From the NCBI GenBank assembly GCA_011525875.1, contig WYBN01000009.1, positions 372,001 to 436,000 on the forward strand: a stretch of DNA of 64,000 nt, written 5' to 3'. Positions 52,580 to 62,307 of this stretch are shown here, piece after piece (within the stretch, counting starts at the first letter, position 1; every line of letters begins with the position of its first letter). Position numbers and translations under genes: made by a program. The notes beneath the pieces are model-generated. The model saw only the letters and a program-made list of their open reading frames with translations. It ran no database searches and was not told the origin of the DNA. The stretch comes from Melioribacteraceae bacterium (lineage in GTDB: Bacteria; Bacteroidota; Ignavibacteria; Ignavibacteriales; Melioribacteraceae).

Positions 52580-54724
52580 TTAAAGTAATCCGCTTCTTTT
52601 TCGATAAAACCATTCGAGTCCAAAAAGGATTATCAGAATGAACAAGAACCATTCATTATTCCACAGCTGGTATTCCCTAAGGGTTATTTTCTCTTTAGTG
52701 TTTTGTTCATTTATTCTTTTTAATTTATCAACAAAACCAATATCATCATCGATATAATTAAAACTTCCTCCGGTGGATGAAGCAAGATTCAGCAGAAATT
52801 CTGCATCCATTGTTTTAATCTGCGACTCAAGATCAATGGGAAGAATGCTGATATTGGTTTCATCTTCGAGGATAACACCGTTCATTTTCGCTTTTGCAGA
52901 GATAGTAAAATCACCCGGAAATTCAGCGGAAATAAAACCTTCATATAAGCCGTCTCCACGTGAAGTTAAATAAATTTCTTCGCCTGTCCAATCAATTTTT
53001 TTGAGCAGGATACTAACTTCCTTATTTGATAACGGATTAAAACTTTCGTCATATAATTCGGCGCTGACCTCAATTCTTTCATTGACGGCATAAGTTCTTT
53101 TTTCTGTCCTCAGGGAGAATTTTTCAGCGGACTCATCCACGCTCAGCCATTTAATGCAGTTATTAATGAATTGGTCAAACAACATCGGGTTTTTATCGTA
53201 ATATTGCAGCTTCCAGCGCCATATATGATGAGCTAATATTCCGATCGAACGTAAATCAGCGACAGTACGCGTTAGGATAACGGGGTTATCCGTAGGGATA
53301 TTTCTCAGCACGGCGCGTGCGATAACCTCACTGCCGGCAGCGGACAGCAAATCCATATTAAACAAGTTAACCGGAGGTAAATTGTTCCAATCACTTTCCA
53401 CAAATTTATCGTTTATTTTTAGAAGCGAATGCTGGGATGAAATTATTTTTAACTGAGCCTGAATAACTGCGCTGCGGGAACTTTTGTAATCAAACGGTAG
53501 CAGCGATTTGATAGGATTCAACTTTTCGATTCTCGTTTGGGGGTTGATATTAATCAAATACGGTATTGCTGCTGAAGATATAGCGGTTAAAACATTATCT
53601 AATAACTTTTGAGAAGAAATTGCAGTCGGAAAACCAATAAGCAATAAAATGTCGGCTTCATCAACCGCAGAAAATGATACGTCCTGCTCAAGGAATTGAT
53701 CAGGATTAATTTCAGTAATTGTTGTTAATTCAATGTCCTCATTTTTTAATAAAGCTTGTTTGAAGAAAGATAAATCACTGGTGGGGCTGCCGGAAATTAA
53801 AAGTACTTTTTTTCTGCTCGCCATTACATTGACATAAAAAATCCGAGTGTTATTCGAAATCACTTGTTCATCTTTTATCGCCTGCACGCGCAGTTCAAGT
53901 TTTTTTTCACCCGGACTGTCAGGTTTGTAAGAAAAATTTATTTTGTTGATTCCGTACTGATTAAGTTCAATACTTTTAGAGGCAATTTGTCTGTCAACTT
54001 CAAAGAATGTTGTCTGTACTCTGCTTCCCGGAAAGCCTTGACTTAAAATGGTAGCTTCAATCGTCGTTTCTTTTCCGGCATAAACAATTTTATTGAATAA
54101 AATTTTTCTGATCTCAATATCTTTGTAATAAGAAGTATCGCCAACGCCGATGCAGTAAAAAGACTTCCCAAGTTTTTCTGCTTCGGACAGAGAAACTGAA
54201 CCGTGATTTATATTCCCATCGCTAACAAAAATGATACTTGATAAATTTGCATCGTCGCTCTTAAGCATTCTTAATACATTTTCAAAATTGGTTGATGTTT
54301 CATCAAATGAAAGCTGTTGGCGAAGGGGATTCACATCGCTGCCGAAAGTAAATAATTCGATTTGTCCCGCCATTTCTTCTTTGATGGATTCAATAAGATC
54401 AATAATTTTTCCGGCATATGATGAGCTGTCCTTCAAAACGATGGAACGAGAATTATCCACGATCAAATAAGTCTTCGATTCAATTTTGTCCAGCGATTTC
54501 ACGGTCATATTCGTTTCAAAAATGAGAATTAATATGATGCAAAGAGCGAGTACTCTAAGGGCTATCAAAAAATATTTTTGAAAAAAATTGAGAGCGGGAA
54601 TAGTAAATCTGTAAGTGAACCAAACGTAGAATGCGATAGCAGATACACCGGCGATTAATAAAATCAAATTGAACGACAGAGAAAAGCTTATATTTTCAAA
54701 AAATAAAATCACACCGGAAGTCAT
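52580..54724 (-). CDS. Membrane-anchored VWA/GATase-like protein
   Basis: 714 residues. Two membrane helices lie near the N terminus (about 16-38, 50-72) and one near the C terminus (about 690-706). Between them is a von Willebrand A-like part with a MIDAS motif DNSRS (YLIVDNSRSIVL), then Ig-like strands, a region with a class I glutamine amidotransferase-like pattern (KVLLISGSPTSDLSFFKQALLKNEDIELTTI) and a further beta-rich part. Similar proteins occur in Bacteroidetes and Planctomycetes in gene neighbourhoods with MoxR ATPases; none is seen here. It overlaps surE by 4 bp. Function unknown. Confidence 0.75.
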   Translation of the reverse strand: MTSGVILFFENISFSLSFNLILLIAGVSAIAFYVWFTYRFTIPALNFFQKYFLIALRVLALCIILILIFETNMTVKSLDKIESKTYLIVDNSRSIVLKDSSSYAGKIIDLIESIKEEMAGQIELFTFGSDVNPLRQQLSFDETSTNFENVLRMLKSDDANLSSIIFVSDGNINHGSVSLSEAEKLGKSFYCIGVGDTSYYKDIEIRKILFNKIVYAGKETTIEATILSQGFPGSRVQTTFFEVDRQIASKSIELNQYGINKINFSYKPDSPGEKKLELRVQAIKDEQVISNNTRIFYVNVMASRKKVLLISGSPTSDLSFFKQALLKNEDIELTTITEINPDQFLEQDVSFSAVDEADILLLIGFPTAISSQKLLDNVLTAISSAAIPYLININPQTRIEKLNPIKSLLPFDYKSSRSAVIQAQLKIISSQHSLLKINDKFVESDWNNLPPVNLFNMDLLSAAGSEVIARAVLRNIPTDNPVILTRTVADLRSIGILAHHIWRWKLQYYDKNPMLFDQFINNCIKWLSVDESAEKFSLRTEKRTYAVNERIEVSAELYDESFNPLSNKEVSILLKKIDWTGEEIYLTSRGDGLYEGFISAEFPGDFTISAKAKMNGVILEDETNISILPIDLESQIKTMDAEFLLNLASSTGGSFNYIDDDIGFVDKLKRINEQNTKEKITLREYQLWNNEWFLFILIILFGLEWFYRKRSGLL

Positions 54725-55509
54725 TTAAACATATTTTCTTTTAATGAAAAGAGGTTTTCGATATTCCAGGATTTCATGTTTGCGAAGGTTTCGTAATCTG
54801 TTAAGTCAAAATGAATGGGTGTTACAGCAACATAATTCTGCATAACTGCATATTGATCTGCTTCGATGGTGTTATCAAGGGGAAGCATTTTGCCGGTAAG
54901 CCAATAGTATTTTCTGCCGTAAGGGTCTATCCTTTCCTCATAAATATCGTCCCATTTGCTTTTGCCCTGCTTAGTTAATAAAATTCCTTTTATCTCACTC
55001 TCGGGCAGATTGGGAATATTGACATTCAGCAATGTGCCAGGTCTTAACTTTTTATTAACAACCTCGGCAGTTAGATTTCTTGCAACTTTTCCAGCGAAAG
55101 CATAATTATCAACTTTATGGCTTGCGACTGAGACTGCAATAGAAGGAACGTCCATTATAGCGGCTTCCCTCGCGGCAGAGACCGTCCCGGAATAAATTAT
55201 ATTTATTGCGCTGTTGGAGCCGTTATTAATACCCGAAACAACAACATCCGGCTGATATTTTAAAATATTTTTTATTCCCATTTTTATGCAATCAGCAGGC
55301 GTTCCGTCAACAGCATATCCGAAAAATTCATTGTTTTTGTAATATTCGGTTACCCGCAATGGAATCTGCATGGTGATTGCGTGGCCTACGGCGCTCTGTT
55401 CGGCAAGAGGTGCCACAACGATTACATCGCCGATTTCTTTTAATGCTTTTGAAAGTGCATATATTCCTGGAGAATCAATTCCGTCGTCATTGCTAACAAG
55501 TATTTTCAA
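54721..55509 (-). CDS. surE: 5'/3'-nucleotidase SurE
   Basis: 262 residues. The opening ILVSNDDGIDSPGIYALSKAL holds the acidic metal site (NDDG), followed by APLAEQSAVGHAIT and VVSGINNGSNSAINIIYSGTVSAAREA. The enzyme removes phosphate from nucleoside monophosphates and acts in survival under stress. Length is normal. It is the first gene of the surE-VWA-hemerythrin-comF minus-strand run; its stop overlaps the VWA start by 4 bp (ATGA). Confidence 0.95.
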   Translation of the reverse strand: MKILVSNDDGIDSPGIYALSKALKEIGDVIVVAPLAEQSAVGHAITMQIPLRVTEYYKNNEFFGYAVDGTPADCIKMGIKNILKYQPDVVVSGINNGSNSAINIIYSGTVSAAREAAIMDVPSIAVSVASHKVDNYAFAGKVARNLTAEVVNKKLRPGTLLNVNIPNLPESEIKGILLTKQGKSKWDDIYEERIDPYGRKYYWLTGKMLPLDNTIEADQYAVMQNYVAVTPIHFDLTDYETFANMKSWNIENLFSLKENMFK

Positions 55510-55635
55510 TACAAAACCTCATAAAAAGAAATGAATTATTTTTAACGGGCAAATATAATTAAAATTAAGCTCTCATTTAATTGCACTAAAACGATAATAA
55601 AAAATTTTAACAGAATATATTTTTATAAAAACCAT

Positions 55636-55643
55636 TAACTTTG
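55636..55643 (+). promoter_or_regulatory. Candidate -7 element
   Basis: TAACTTTG, the same octamer as at 16272, matches TAnnTTTG and lies 32 bases before the ATG at 55675 with TTGGAG between. A -33 element is not obvious. Confidence 0.35.
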
Positions 55644-55674
55644 TCTGCGCCAAAAAAGCTCACTTGGAGAAAAT

Positions 55675-56514
55675 ATGCTCAAAAAAAACGCAATTGCATT
55701 TTTAATCATGCTGGTAAACTCATTTATATTTTCCCAAGATTTTTCAGTTGATTATTCGATGGACATTTTCCTGATTGATTCGTATGTAACCCCCGAAAAG
55801 CCGCATAGATTAAGAATTTCGTTTTTTACATCGGACAGCCTAAAGTCGAAAATTATATTAGATGATCAATATGAAATATCTGTTTCGGAAAAACCTACGA
55901 CTGATCATTCACTAAACCAGGACATCACAGGCTATCAGTTTGATTCAACGCGGGTCAATTTTTTTATTATTCTCATTGATGTTAAAGGCAATGAATTTAA
56001 AAGTGAGATCTACGATTTAGCTCTTCCCGATGATAATGAATTACTGAAAGGCAAAGGTTCCAGTCTTCTTACACTGTGTTGTTTCGGCGGAGTAATATTC
56101 GGGTTGCCTTCGCCGACTTTTGTAGCGGCAAACGACAAAAATTATTTTGGTCTGTCTAAAGAAATTCCCGTTCTATCATTTTACGCTAAAGGATATAACT
56201 ATCCCGCTGCATACGTCAGTTTGGAGTATTCTCACATTTTCAAATTCGAAAAGAAAAATTATATCCGATCAGGCTTCAAGTATATTCATCAACTTCCGTT
56301 TATCGAATTTATTTCCCCGGGGGTTAATGGTTTTACCGACTTTAAAGGTTTTAACGGAATCAGCCCTGAAATCACTGTCGGTTGGATGAGAATTTATAAT
56401 GTGTTTACGCTTTTCACCCGCTACAGATATAATTTTAAACCGGGAGAATCGGATTCCGATTTTCATGAAATATCAATCGGTCTATACTCAAATTTTTTCT
56501 CGCTTAATCTATAG
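55675..56514 (+). CDS. Secreted protein of unknown function with barrel-like C-terminal part
   Basis: 279 residues. A signal peptide (1-20, ending FIFSQ) is followed by an Ig-like beta region (about 25-115, SYVTPEKPHRLRISFFTSDSLKSKIILDDQYEISVSEKP). A Gly-rich stretch (GSSLLTLCCFGGVIFGLPSPTFVAAN) and strands that look like part of an outer-membrane barrel (YVSLEYSHIFKFEKKNYIRSGFKY, FTLFTRYRYNFKPGESDSDFHEISIGLYS) follow. No family is recognised. It is probably an outer-membrane protein. The GNAT gene starts 10 bases later, so they may be co-transcribed. Confidence 0.6.
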   Translation: MLKKNAIAFLIMLVNSFIFSQDFSVDYSMDIFLIDSYVTPEKPHRLRISFFTSDSLKSKIILDDQYEISVSEKPTTDHSLNQDITGYQFDSTRVNFFIILIDVKGNEFKSEIYDLALPDDNELLKGKGSSLLTLCCFGGVIFGLPSPTFVAANDKNYFGLSKEIPVLSFYAKGYNYPAAYVSLEYSHIFKFEKKNYIRSGFKYIHQLPFIEFISPGVNGFTDFKGFNGISPEITVGWMRIYNVFTLFTRYRYNFKPGESDSDFHEISIGLYSNFFSLNL

Positions 56515-56523
56515 AGGTAATAA

Positions 56524-57426
56524 ATGATAATTAAATTGTTTGATGAATCGTCATTTGAGGAAGCATTTAACATTTGCAAGTTAAGTATGAATTTAGATGA
56601 GCTGAACGAAGATGTTTTTCGTGAAAAAACTTTTTCCGATCCTGATTTTTTGCCCGCCTGCACGTTGATGGCTTATGACAATTCAAATCCCGTTGGATTT
56701 ATTATGGGAGTCATCAGAAAAAGGGAAAGCGGTCTGACCGGATATATCAAACTATTGGCTGTTCACCCGGAATATCGCCGCAAAGGTATTGCTACTAAGC
56801 TATACGCTAATGTTGAGAGCGAGTTTAAGCGAGCCGGCGTCAAAATTATACGCGTATATGAATCATGGCCGAATTATTTTATGCCGGGATTAGACCCATT
56901 TTATACCGAAGCAATTTGTTTTTTTGAAAGAAACAGATTTTTGAAAATCGGCGACACATCGAATCTTGTATGTCATTTAAAAAACAAAGATTTCGGCACA
57001 GAAGCAGAAGAGAAAACTGCATGGGCGAATGGGATTGAAATACGCAGAGCCGTAGAAAAAGATTACAAAGCGATGATAGCCTGGATTGATAAAAACTTCA
57101 AAGCATGGGAAGGCGAAGTTTCTTCTTCATTCAAAAATATTCCGATCAGCCTTCATATAGCTTTGATTAGCGGGGAGATAATCGCTTTCTCTGCTTACGA
57201 AGCAAATAATAAAACTCTTGGCTGGTTTGGTCCAATGGGTACAACGGAAGCTGCTCGGGGTAAGGGCGTCGGTGGAATTCTACTCCGAAGATGCATCGCA
57301 GATATGCAAAAATTAGGATTTGATAAAGCCATTATTCCTTGGGTAGGTCCAATTCCTTTTTATATGCACTATATCGGCTCTAAAGTGCAGCGAGTATTTT
57401 GGCGTTATGAAAAAAAAATGGAATGA
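56524..57426 (+). CDS. Double-GNAT N-acetyltransferase
   Basis: 300 residues with two GNAT domains. The first holds LLAVHPEYRRKGIATKLYANVE (acetyl-CoA pyrophosphate loop RRKGIA), the second PMGTTEAARGKGVGGILLRRCIADM (RGKGVG). Two-domain GNATs include mycothiol synthase and others; no thiol pathway is visible here, so the substrate is unknown. The first domain is preceded by an N-terminal helix typical of the fold. The RBS GAGG lies before the ATG. Probably cytoplasmic. Confidence 0.85.
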   Translation: MIIKLFDESSFEEAFNICKLSMNLDELNEDVFREKTFSDPDFLPACTLMAYDNSNPVGFIMGVIRKRESGLTGYIKLLAVHPEYRRKGIATKLYANVESEFKRAGVKIIRVYESWPNYFMPGLDPFYTEAICFFERNRFLKIGDTSNLVCHLKNKDFGTEAEEKTAWANGIEIRRAVEKDYKAMIAWIDKNFKAWEGEVSSSFKNIPISLHIALISGEIIAFSAYEANNKTLGWFGPMGTTEAARGKGVGGILLRRCIADMQKLGFDKAIIPWVGPIPFYMHYIGSKVQRVFWRYEKKME

Positions 57427-57467
57427 TTAAACGGGCTTCATTGTTCTAATCTTATAACTATTGAACA

Positions 57468-60005
57468 ATGGTGCGGCTAATGATAAATATCTTCAAACTG
57501 GCAATTATATTTAATGTGTTTTTTTTTAACGCGCTGTCTGCAAAGATTGACGTTAAAGGCAGAGTGCTTTCCGGCGGCGAAGCGCTTCCGGGTGTTAATA
57601 TACTTGTTATCGAAACTTTGAACGGCACAGTATCCAATAAAGACGGTGGCTTTGATTTGACATTCTCCGCAGAAGGAGCATTCACTGTAAGATTCAGTGC
57701 GGTTGGATATAAAACAAAGTTCGTTAAATTAGACATCGCCAGAAATTATAATGAAACGCTGATAATTAATTTAGAGACCACATCTATTGAAATTGACGTC
57801 GTTGAAGTTCTGGATTCAAGGATACAGAATCAATCGGATACTAGAACAAGCTTAATTAATTTGCAGCCCAAGAGCGCAAGAAATCTGCCCGGCGCCGTAA
57901 CAGATGTTTTCCGTTCTCTCCAATCACTTCCGGGTGTTTTAGCACCCAATGACTTCTCATCCCAGTTAATTGTCCGCGGAAGCGGCCCCGATCAGAATCT
58001 AATAATAATGGATGATGTTGAAGTATTTAATCCCTATAGACTTTACGGTGTGATAAGCATGTTTAATCCCGAAGCTGTTTCTGACATTAGTTTGATCACC
58101 GGAGGTTTCCCTTCGAGATATGGCGACAGGCTTTCAGCTGTCATTGATGTAACAAACCGGCAGGGAAATTTCAGCAGAAGTATTTCCGGCAGTATCAATG
58201 CGAGTATTGTTAGCGCTAATATTGTCCTCGAAGGAAAAAACCCTTTCAATATTCCCGGCAGCTGGCTTATCAATTCAAGAAGAACATATTATGACTTGAT
58301 AATAGAGCCATTCGTTAAAAATACGGGTCTGGTAGAGGAAGATGTCTCTTTCCCTAATTTTTATGATTTGCAGACAAAGCTCGCATTTGGTCCATTTAAC
58401 GGCAATAAATTTTTTGTAAACGGAATTTTATCGAGAGACGGCGTAAAGGTGATTTCAAGTGAAGAAAGGGTTCGCCCCGATAGCATTGGCGTAGTAGATT
58501 TAACTAAGAATGATCTTTTAAGTTTCGCATGGCATTTTGCGCCCGGTAAAAATATATTAAATAAATTTATTTTATCGTGGTATCGAAATGCAGGCGATTC
58601 TGATTTTGACTCAGAGTTATTGGATCCCTCGGTTGACAGAAACCAATTTGAAGATATTGCCCCCGACACTCTTAAGCCATATCTGTTAGGCTTCGGAGTT
58701 AAGTCAGACTATATCTTCAGAAAATATTCAGTTGAAAATAGATTAAATTATTTCGGAGAAGACTTTGATCTCGAAGCAGGAGCCGGTTTAGACTTTATTC
58801 GAACAAATATTTTATTTGATTTTGAAATCGATCCCGAACTGCAGGCGGTTTTCAATCAAAACCGAGGCTTTAGATCTGCACTTGACGATTTAGACGATCA
58901 GAAGGATTATTTTAGAGCCAAATTTTATATTCAAAACAATTTTAAATTATCCGAAGCAATAGCAGTTCAACCAGGAATCCGCTTTGACTATTATGATATC
59001 ATGAAAAAGTTTTATGCCGCACCAAGAATATCAGCGGCTTATGCGGTAGATAACGTCACCACATTGCGGGGTGTTTGGGGGATTTATTACCAATCTTTCG
59101 GTTACGAAAAACTGCGTGATGCAAATAAAATATTCGATTTTGACAGACGTTATACCGAAGCCCTAAAAGCTGAAAAATCATCTCATTATGTGCTGAGTAT
59201 AGAGAGATGGCTTAACAATAAATGGCTTGCGAAGTTCGAAACATATTTTAAGAATTTCGGTAATTTGATTGAATCAAAAACTGTTAGCGGCACTGCGTAC
59301 TCTGTAACGCCAAAACCCGGAATGGATCTCCGGTTCCTTAGCGGCTGGAATGATCCCGTTAGAGTTATTGAGGATTCGACAACAACTATTCCTATTAACG
59401 CTTCAAAAGGAAATGCCTATGGGTTCGAATTATTAATTGAAAAGAAAAATATATACGGTGACGACAGATTGAGTGGATGGATCAGCTACGCACTTGCCTA
59501 TGCTGAAAGACTCATTGATGGTAGAACCATCCCGTTTCGTTTTGACCAACGGCATACAGCAAACCTGGTTTTGAATTATAGGATTAATTCTTGGCTGGAA
59601 CTTGGAGCAAGATTTCAATATGGCACGGGCTTTCCGTTAACAGAGGCTATTGGAATTGTTCCGCGAATTATATTAGCGGATCTCGATCAGGATAATATCC
59701 CTGAGTCTCCGGTAATTGCAACAAGAGGGAATACAGACCGTGTAATATTTGACGTCGATTATGGCGGCAAATTCAATCGATTAAAATCACGCAAACCTGA
59801 TTACCACAGACTTGATATGAGAGTGAACGCCAAAGCAAATTACTGGGGTCTTGACTGGAATTTTTATCTCGACATAATTAACGTTTATAACCGTTCGAAT
59901 GTTATTAATTATGATTATTTTGTGACTGACAATTTAGAATTGAAAAGGAGGGCAACAAACATGCTTCCAATTCTGCCCACATTAGGTTTTAGCGTGAGAT
60001 TTTAG
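57468..60005 (+). CDS. TonB-dependent receptor with carboxypeptidase-regulatory-like domain
   Basis: 845 residues (a second ATG lies 12 bases in). A signal peptide (about 1-25) is followed by a CarboxypepD_reg-like beta domain (about 27-105, KGRVLSGGEALPGVNILVIETLNGTVSNKDGGFDLTFS). The plug (about 138-235) has PGAVTDVFRSLQSLPGVL and QLIVRGSGPDQNLIIMDDVEVFNPYRLYG. A ~22-stranded barrel ends in LPTLGFSVRF with a final aromatic. This is the SusC-like/FecA-like layout; no SusD partner is adjacent. The substrate is unknown. The methyltransferase gene follows directly. Confidence 0.92.
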   Translation: MVRLMINIFKLAIIFNVFFFNALSAKIDVKGRVLSGGEALPGVNILVIETLNGTVSNKDGGFDLTFSAEGAFTVRFSAVGYKTKFVKLDIARNYNETLIINLETTSIEIDVVEVLDSRIQNQSDTRTSLINLQPKSARNLPGAVTDVFRSLQSLPGVLAPNDFSSQLIVRGSGPDQNLIIMDDVEVFNPYRLYGVISMFNPEAVSDISLITGGFPSRYGDRLSAVIDVTNRQGNFSRSISGSINASIVSANIVLEGKNPFNIPGSWLINSRRTYYDLIIEPFVKNTGLVEEDVSFPNFYDLQTKLAFGPFNGNKFFVNGILSRDGVKVISSEERVRPDSIGVVDLTKNDLLSFAWHFAPGKNILNKFILSWYRNAGDSDFDSELLDPSVDRNQFEDIAPDTLKPYLLGFGVKSDYIFRKYSVENRLNYFGEDFDLEAGAGLDFIRTNILFDFEIDPELQAVFNQNRGFRSALDDLDDQKDYFRAKFYIQNNFKLSEAIAVQPGIRFDYYDIMKKFYAAPRISAAYAVDNVTTLRGVWGIYYQSFGYEKLRDANKIFDFDRRYTEALKAEKSSHYVLSIERWLNNKWLAKFETYFKNFGNLIESKTVSGTAYSVTPKPGMDLRFLSGWNDPVRVIEDSTTTIPINASKGNAYGFELLIEKKNIYGDDRLSGWISYALAYAERLIDGRTIPFRFDQRHTANLVLNYRINSWLELGARFQYGTGFPLTEAIGIVPRIILADLDQDNIPESPVIATRGNTDRVIFDVDYGGKFNRLKSRKPDYHRLDMRVNAKANYWGLDWNFYLDIINVYNRSNVINYDYFVTDNLELKRRATNMLPILPTLGFSVRF

Positions 60006-60866
60006 TTGGACAAAAAAAATAATTATATCGATTTTGGAGAACGCGGCAGGTTTAACACCGCGAATAAATTGAATGATTTGACCGGGAAAGAATGGATTAA
60101 ATTCACTAAGTCATGGTTTATTCACAGACCTCCCAGAAGAAAAACCGATGAAATTTTACATCCGGCCAAATTCCCCGAAACTCTCGTCGAAGAATTTATT
60201 GCTTTTTTTTCCAAAGCCGGCGGTTGGGTGCTTGATCCCTTCCTCGGCACAGGCAGCACGAGTATAGCTGCCGGAAGAATGAAAAGAAATTCTGTGGGAA
60301 TTGAAATTAATAAAAAGTACTTCGACACAGCGGCTTCAAGAATAAAGAAAGAAAAATTTTCGTCGCAGATACATACCCTGCTCGGCTCTTCTTTAAAAAT
60401 AGATAAAATCCTAAAACAAAATAATTTAGAAAACATTAAATTTGATTATACCATAACTTCTCCGCCTTATTGGAATCAGCTTGAAAGAAATTCAATACGG
60501 CAGAAGGGAAGGAAAGAGAAAGGTCTTGATACAATTTACTCTGACTATAAGCGGGATATCGGGAATATTAATTCCTACGAAGAATTTATTGAAGTTCAGG
60601 CTAAAATATTTGATAAGATTTTTGATCTAACTAAAACGCTGGGTTATCTTACAATTATTACCAATAATATTTATTTCGAGGGAAAGCTTTATCCATTAGC
60701 CTTTGATACCGCTGTTAGTCTGACAAAGCGCGGCGATAAAAGCTGGGTTTTGAAGGATGAAAAAATCTGGATGCAGGACGATAAGGCTTTGGTGGCTCTC
60801 GGTGTCAACAATGCCTGGGTTGGTAATAGACATCATCAATATTGCTTAAATTTCCGTAAAGAATAA
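60006..60866 (+). CDS. Solitary DNA methyltransferase (SPPY type, N4-cytosine or N6-adenine)
   Basis: 286 residues, TTG start immediately after the receptor stop. Motif I DPFLGTGST (77-85) precedes motif IV TSPPYW (151-156), an order unlike the usual beta-class, in which the catalytic motif comes first. SPPY/W is often found in N4-cytosine methyltransferases. Segments KSWFIHRPPRRK and HPAKFPETLVEEFI are seen in this subgroup. No restriction endonuclease or specificity subunit is nearby, so it is an orphan that may act in regulation or protection. Which base it modifies cannot be decided from the sequence. Confidence 0.85.
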   Translation: MDKKNNYIDFGERGRFNTANKLNDLTGKEWIKFTKSWFIHRPPRRKTDEILHPAKFPETLVEEFIAFFSKAGGWVLDPFLGTGSTSIAAGRMKRNSVGIEINKKYFDTAASRIKKEKFSSQIHTLLGSSLKIDKILKQNNLENIKFDYTITSPPYWNQLERNSIRQKGRKEKGLDTIYSDYKRDIGNINSYEEFIEVQAKIFDKIFDLTKTLGYLTIITNNIYFEGKLYPLAFDTAVSLTKRGDKSWVLKDEKIWMQDDKALVALGVNNAWVGNRHHQYCLNFRKE

Positions 60867-60891
60867 GAAAAATTTTCAAACATTATATTTC

Positions 60892-62079
60892 ATGGTAGAG
60901 AAAGAAACACATAATGCTCTTACGGTTTCGGAAATCAGTTCTCTAATAAAACAGTCATTGGAGGATGAATTCTCAAATGTCTCCGTTGTCGGAGAAATAT
61001 CCAATTTCAAAGCACATTATTCCGGTCATTGGTATTTTACTTTAAAAGATGCGAGCGCACAAATAAACTGTACTATGTGGAAAGGATTAAATAGCTATGT
61101 TTTTTTTAAGCCTCAGGACGGAATGAAAGTAATTATTAGCGGCAGAGTAACGGTCTATCCGCCGCGCGGAAATTACCAAATAGATATCCGTTCGATGAAA
61201 CCTGCCGGCGAAGGAGAGCTTCAGGCAGCATTCGAAAGATTAAAAAAGAAACTTGCCGCCGAAGGTTTGTTTGACGAAGTCTACAAAAAACCAATTCCTG
61301 AGTATCCTAATAGAATAGGGATTGTAACAGCAATTAATGGCGCTGCGTTTCAGGATATGATAAGCGTGGCTAAAAGACGGTATCCTTTGCTCGAGATCAT
61401 AATAGCTTCTTCAAAAGTTCAGGGGGAAGGGGCAGCCGAAGAAATAGCCCTAAGGATTCAAGAGCTGAACAAACTGCCGGGCATAGATCTGCTAATTGTC
61501 GGCAGAGGTGGCGGTTCGCTTGAAGACCTATGGGCGTTCAATGAAGAGATTGTAGCGAGAGCTATCTTTAACTCATCCGTACCGGTTATAAGTGCCGTTG
61601 GGCATGAAATTGATTTCACAATTTCTGATTTTGCAGCGGATCTGAGAGCCCCTACTCCTTCTGCTGCAATGGAATTGGCAACCCCCGATATAAACGAAAT
61701 CTTTGCCTTTATTAATGAATTTCCCTATACTTTCGCAAAGAATATGGATGATATTATTAACGTAAGATTCGATAAATTGAATTCGATAAAAAACTCTTAC
61801 GGTTTCAGAACCACCCGGGATCTTGTTAAAAACCGATCACAATTTTTGGATAATTTGTTTTATAAATTTGACAACACGTTTTCGAAAAAAATTCTAAAAT
61901 ACAGAACGGAAGCTGAATTATTATCAAAGCATCTTGAATCTTTTGATACGAACAGAATCTTAAAAAAAGGTTTTGCTCTTGTCAAACAAAAAGATAAGTT
62001 TATTAAACGTGCAGCCGAGCTGGATGCATCTGGTAAAATGATTATTAAATTTTTTGACAACGAAATCACATTGAATTAA
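60892..62079 (+). CDS. xseA: Exonuclease VII large subunit
   Basis: 395 residues. The OB-fold N terminus (LTVSEISSLIKQSLEDEFSNVSVVGEISNFKAHYSGHWYFTLKDASAQINCTMW), the catalytic region IGIVTAINGAAFQDMISVAKRRYPLLEIIIASSKVQGEGAAEEIALRI and LIVGRGGGSLEDLWAFNEE...VISAVGHEIDFTISDFAADLRAPTPSAAMELA are clear. The coiled-coil part is shorter than in E. coli, as in many species. With XseB it degrades single-stranded DNA. xseB starts 1 base after its stop. Confidence 0.95.
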   Translation: MVEKETHNALTVSEISSLIKQSLEDEFSNVSVVGEISNFKAHYSGHWYFTLKDASAQINCTMWKGLNSYVFFKPQDGMKVIISGRVTVYPPRGNYQIDIRSMKPAGEGELQAAFERLKKKLAAEGLFDEVYKKPIPEYPNRIGIVTAINGAAFQDMISVAKRRYPLLEIIIASSKVQGEGAAEEIALRIQELNKLPGIDLLIVGRGGGSLEDLWAFNEEIVARAIFNSSVPVISAVGHEIDFTISDFAADLRAPTPSAAMELATPDINEIFAFINEFPYTFAKNMDDIINVRFDKLNSIKNSYGFRTTRDLVKNRSQFLDNLFYKFDNTFSKKILKYRTEAELLSKHLESFDTNRILKKGFALVKQKDKFIKRAAELDASGKMIIKFFDNEITLN

Positions 62080-62080
62080 C

Positions 62081-62290
62081 ATGACTAAGAAAAAAGAAAC
62101 ATTCGAAGATATGCTAAAAAGATTGGAGCAAATTTCACATCTGCTCGAAAGCGAAAACATCGGACTGGATGAATCCCTTAAACTTTACGAAGAGGGAATT
62201 ATTCTGTCAAAAAAATGTTATGCTAAATTAGAAGAAGCAGAATTGAAAATCACCGAATTGAAAAAACAGAACGAATTCAATCCGGAATAG
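62081..62290 (+). CDS. xseB: Exonuclease VII small subunit
   Basis: 69 residues, normal for the subunit. ETFEDMLKRLEQISHLLESENIGLDESLKLYEEGIILSKKCYAKLEEAELKI matches the family pattern (FExxLxxLExIVxxLExGxxxLExSLxxYExGxxLxKxCxxxLxxAE). It binds XseA to form the active enzyme. The gene follows xseA by 1 base, and dxs starts 17 bases after it, as in many bacteria, although the usual ispA between them is absent here. Confidence 0.94.
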   Translation: MTKKKETFEDMLKRLEQISHLLESENIGLDESLKLYEEGIILSKKCYAKLEEAELKITELKKQNEFNPE

Positions 62291-62307
62291 TTTCTCAAGA
62301 GGAATAA

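Noticed and set aside
52558..52623. Longer hemerythrin start at TTG 52623
   Set aside because: It would overlap the VWA gene by 44 bases, has no ribosome binding site, and adds residues not seen in bacteriohemerythrins.
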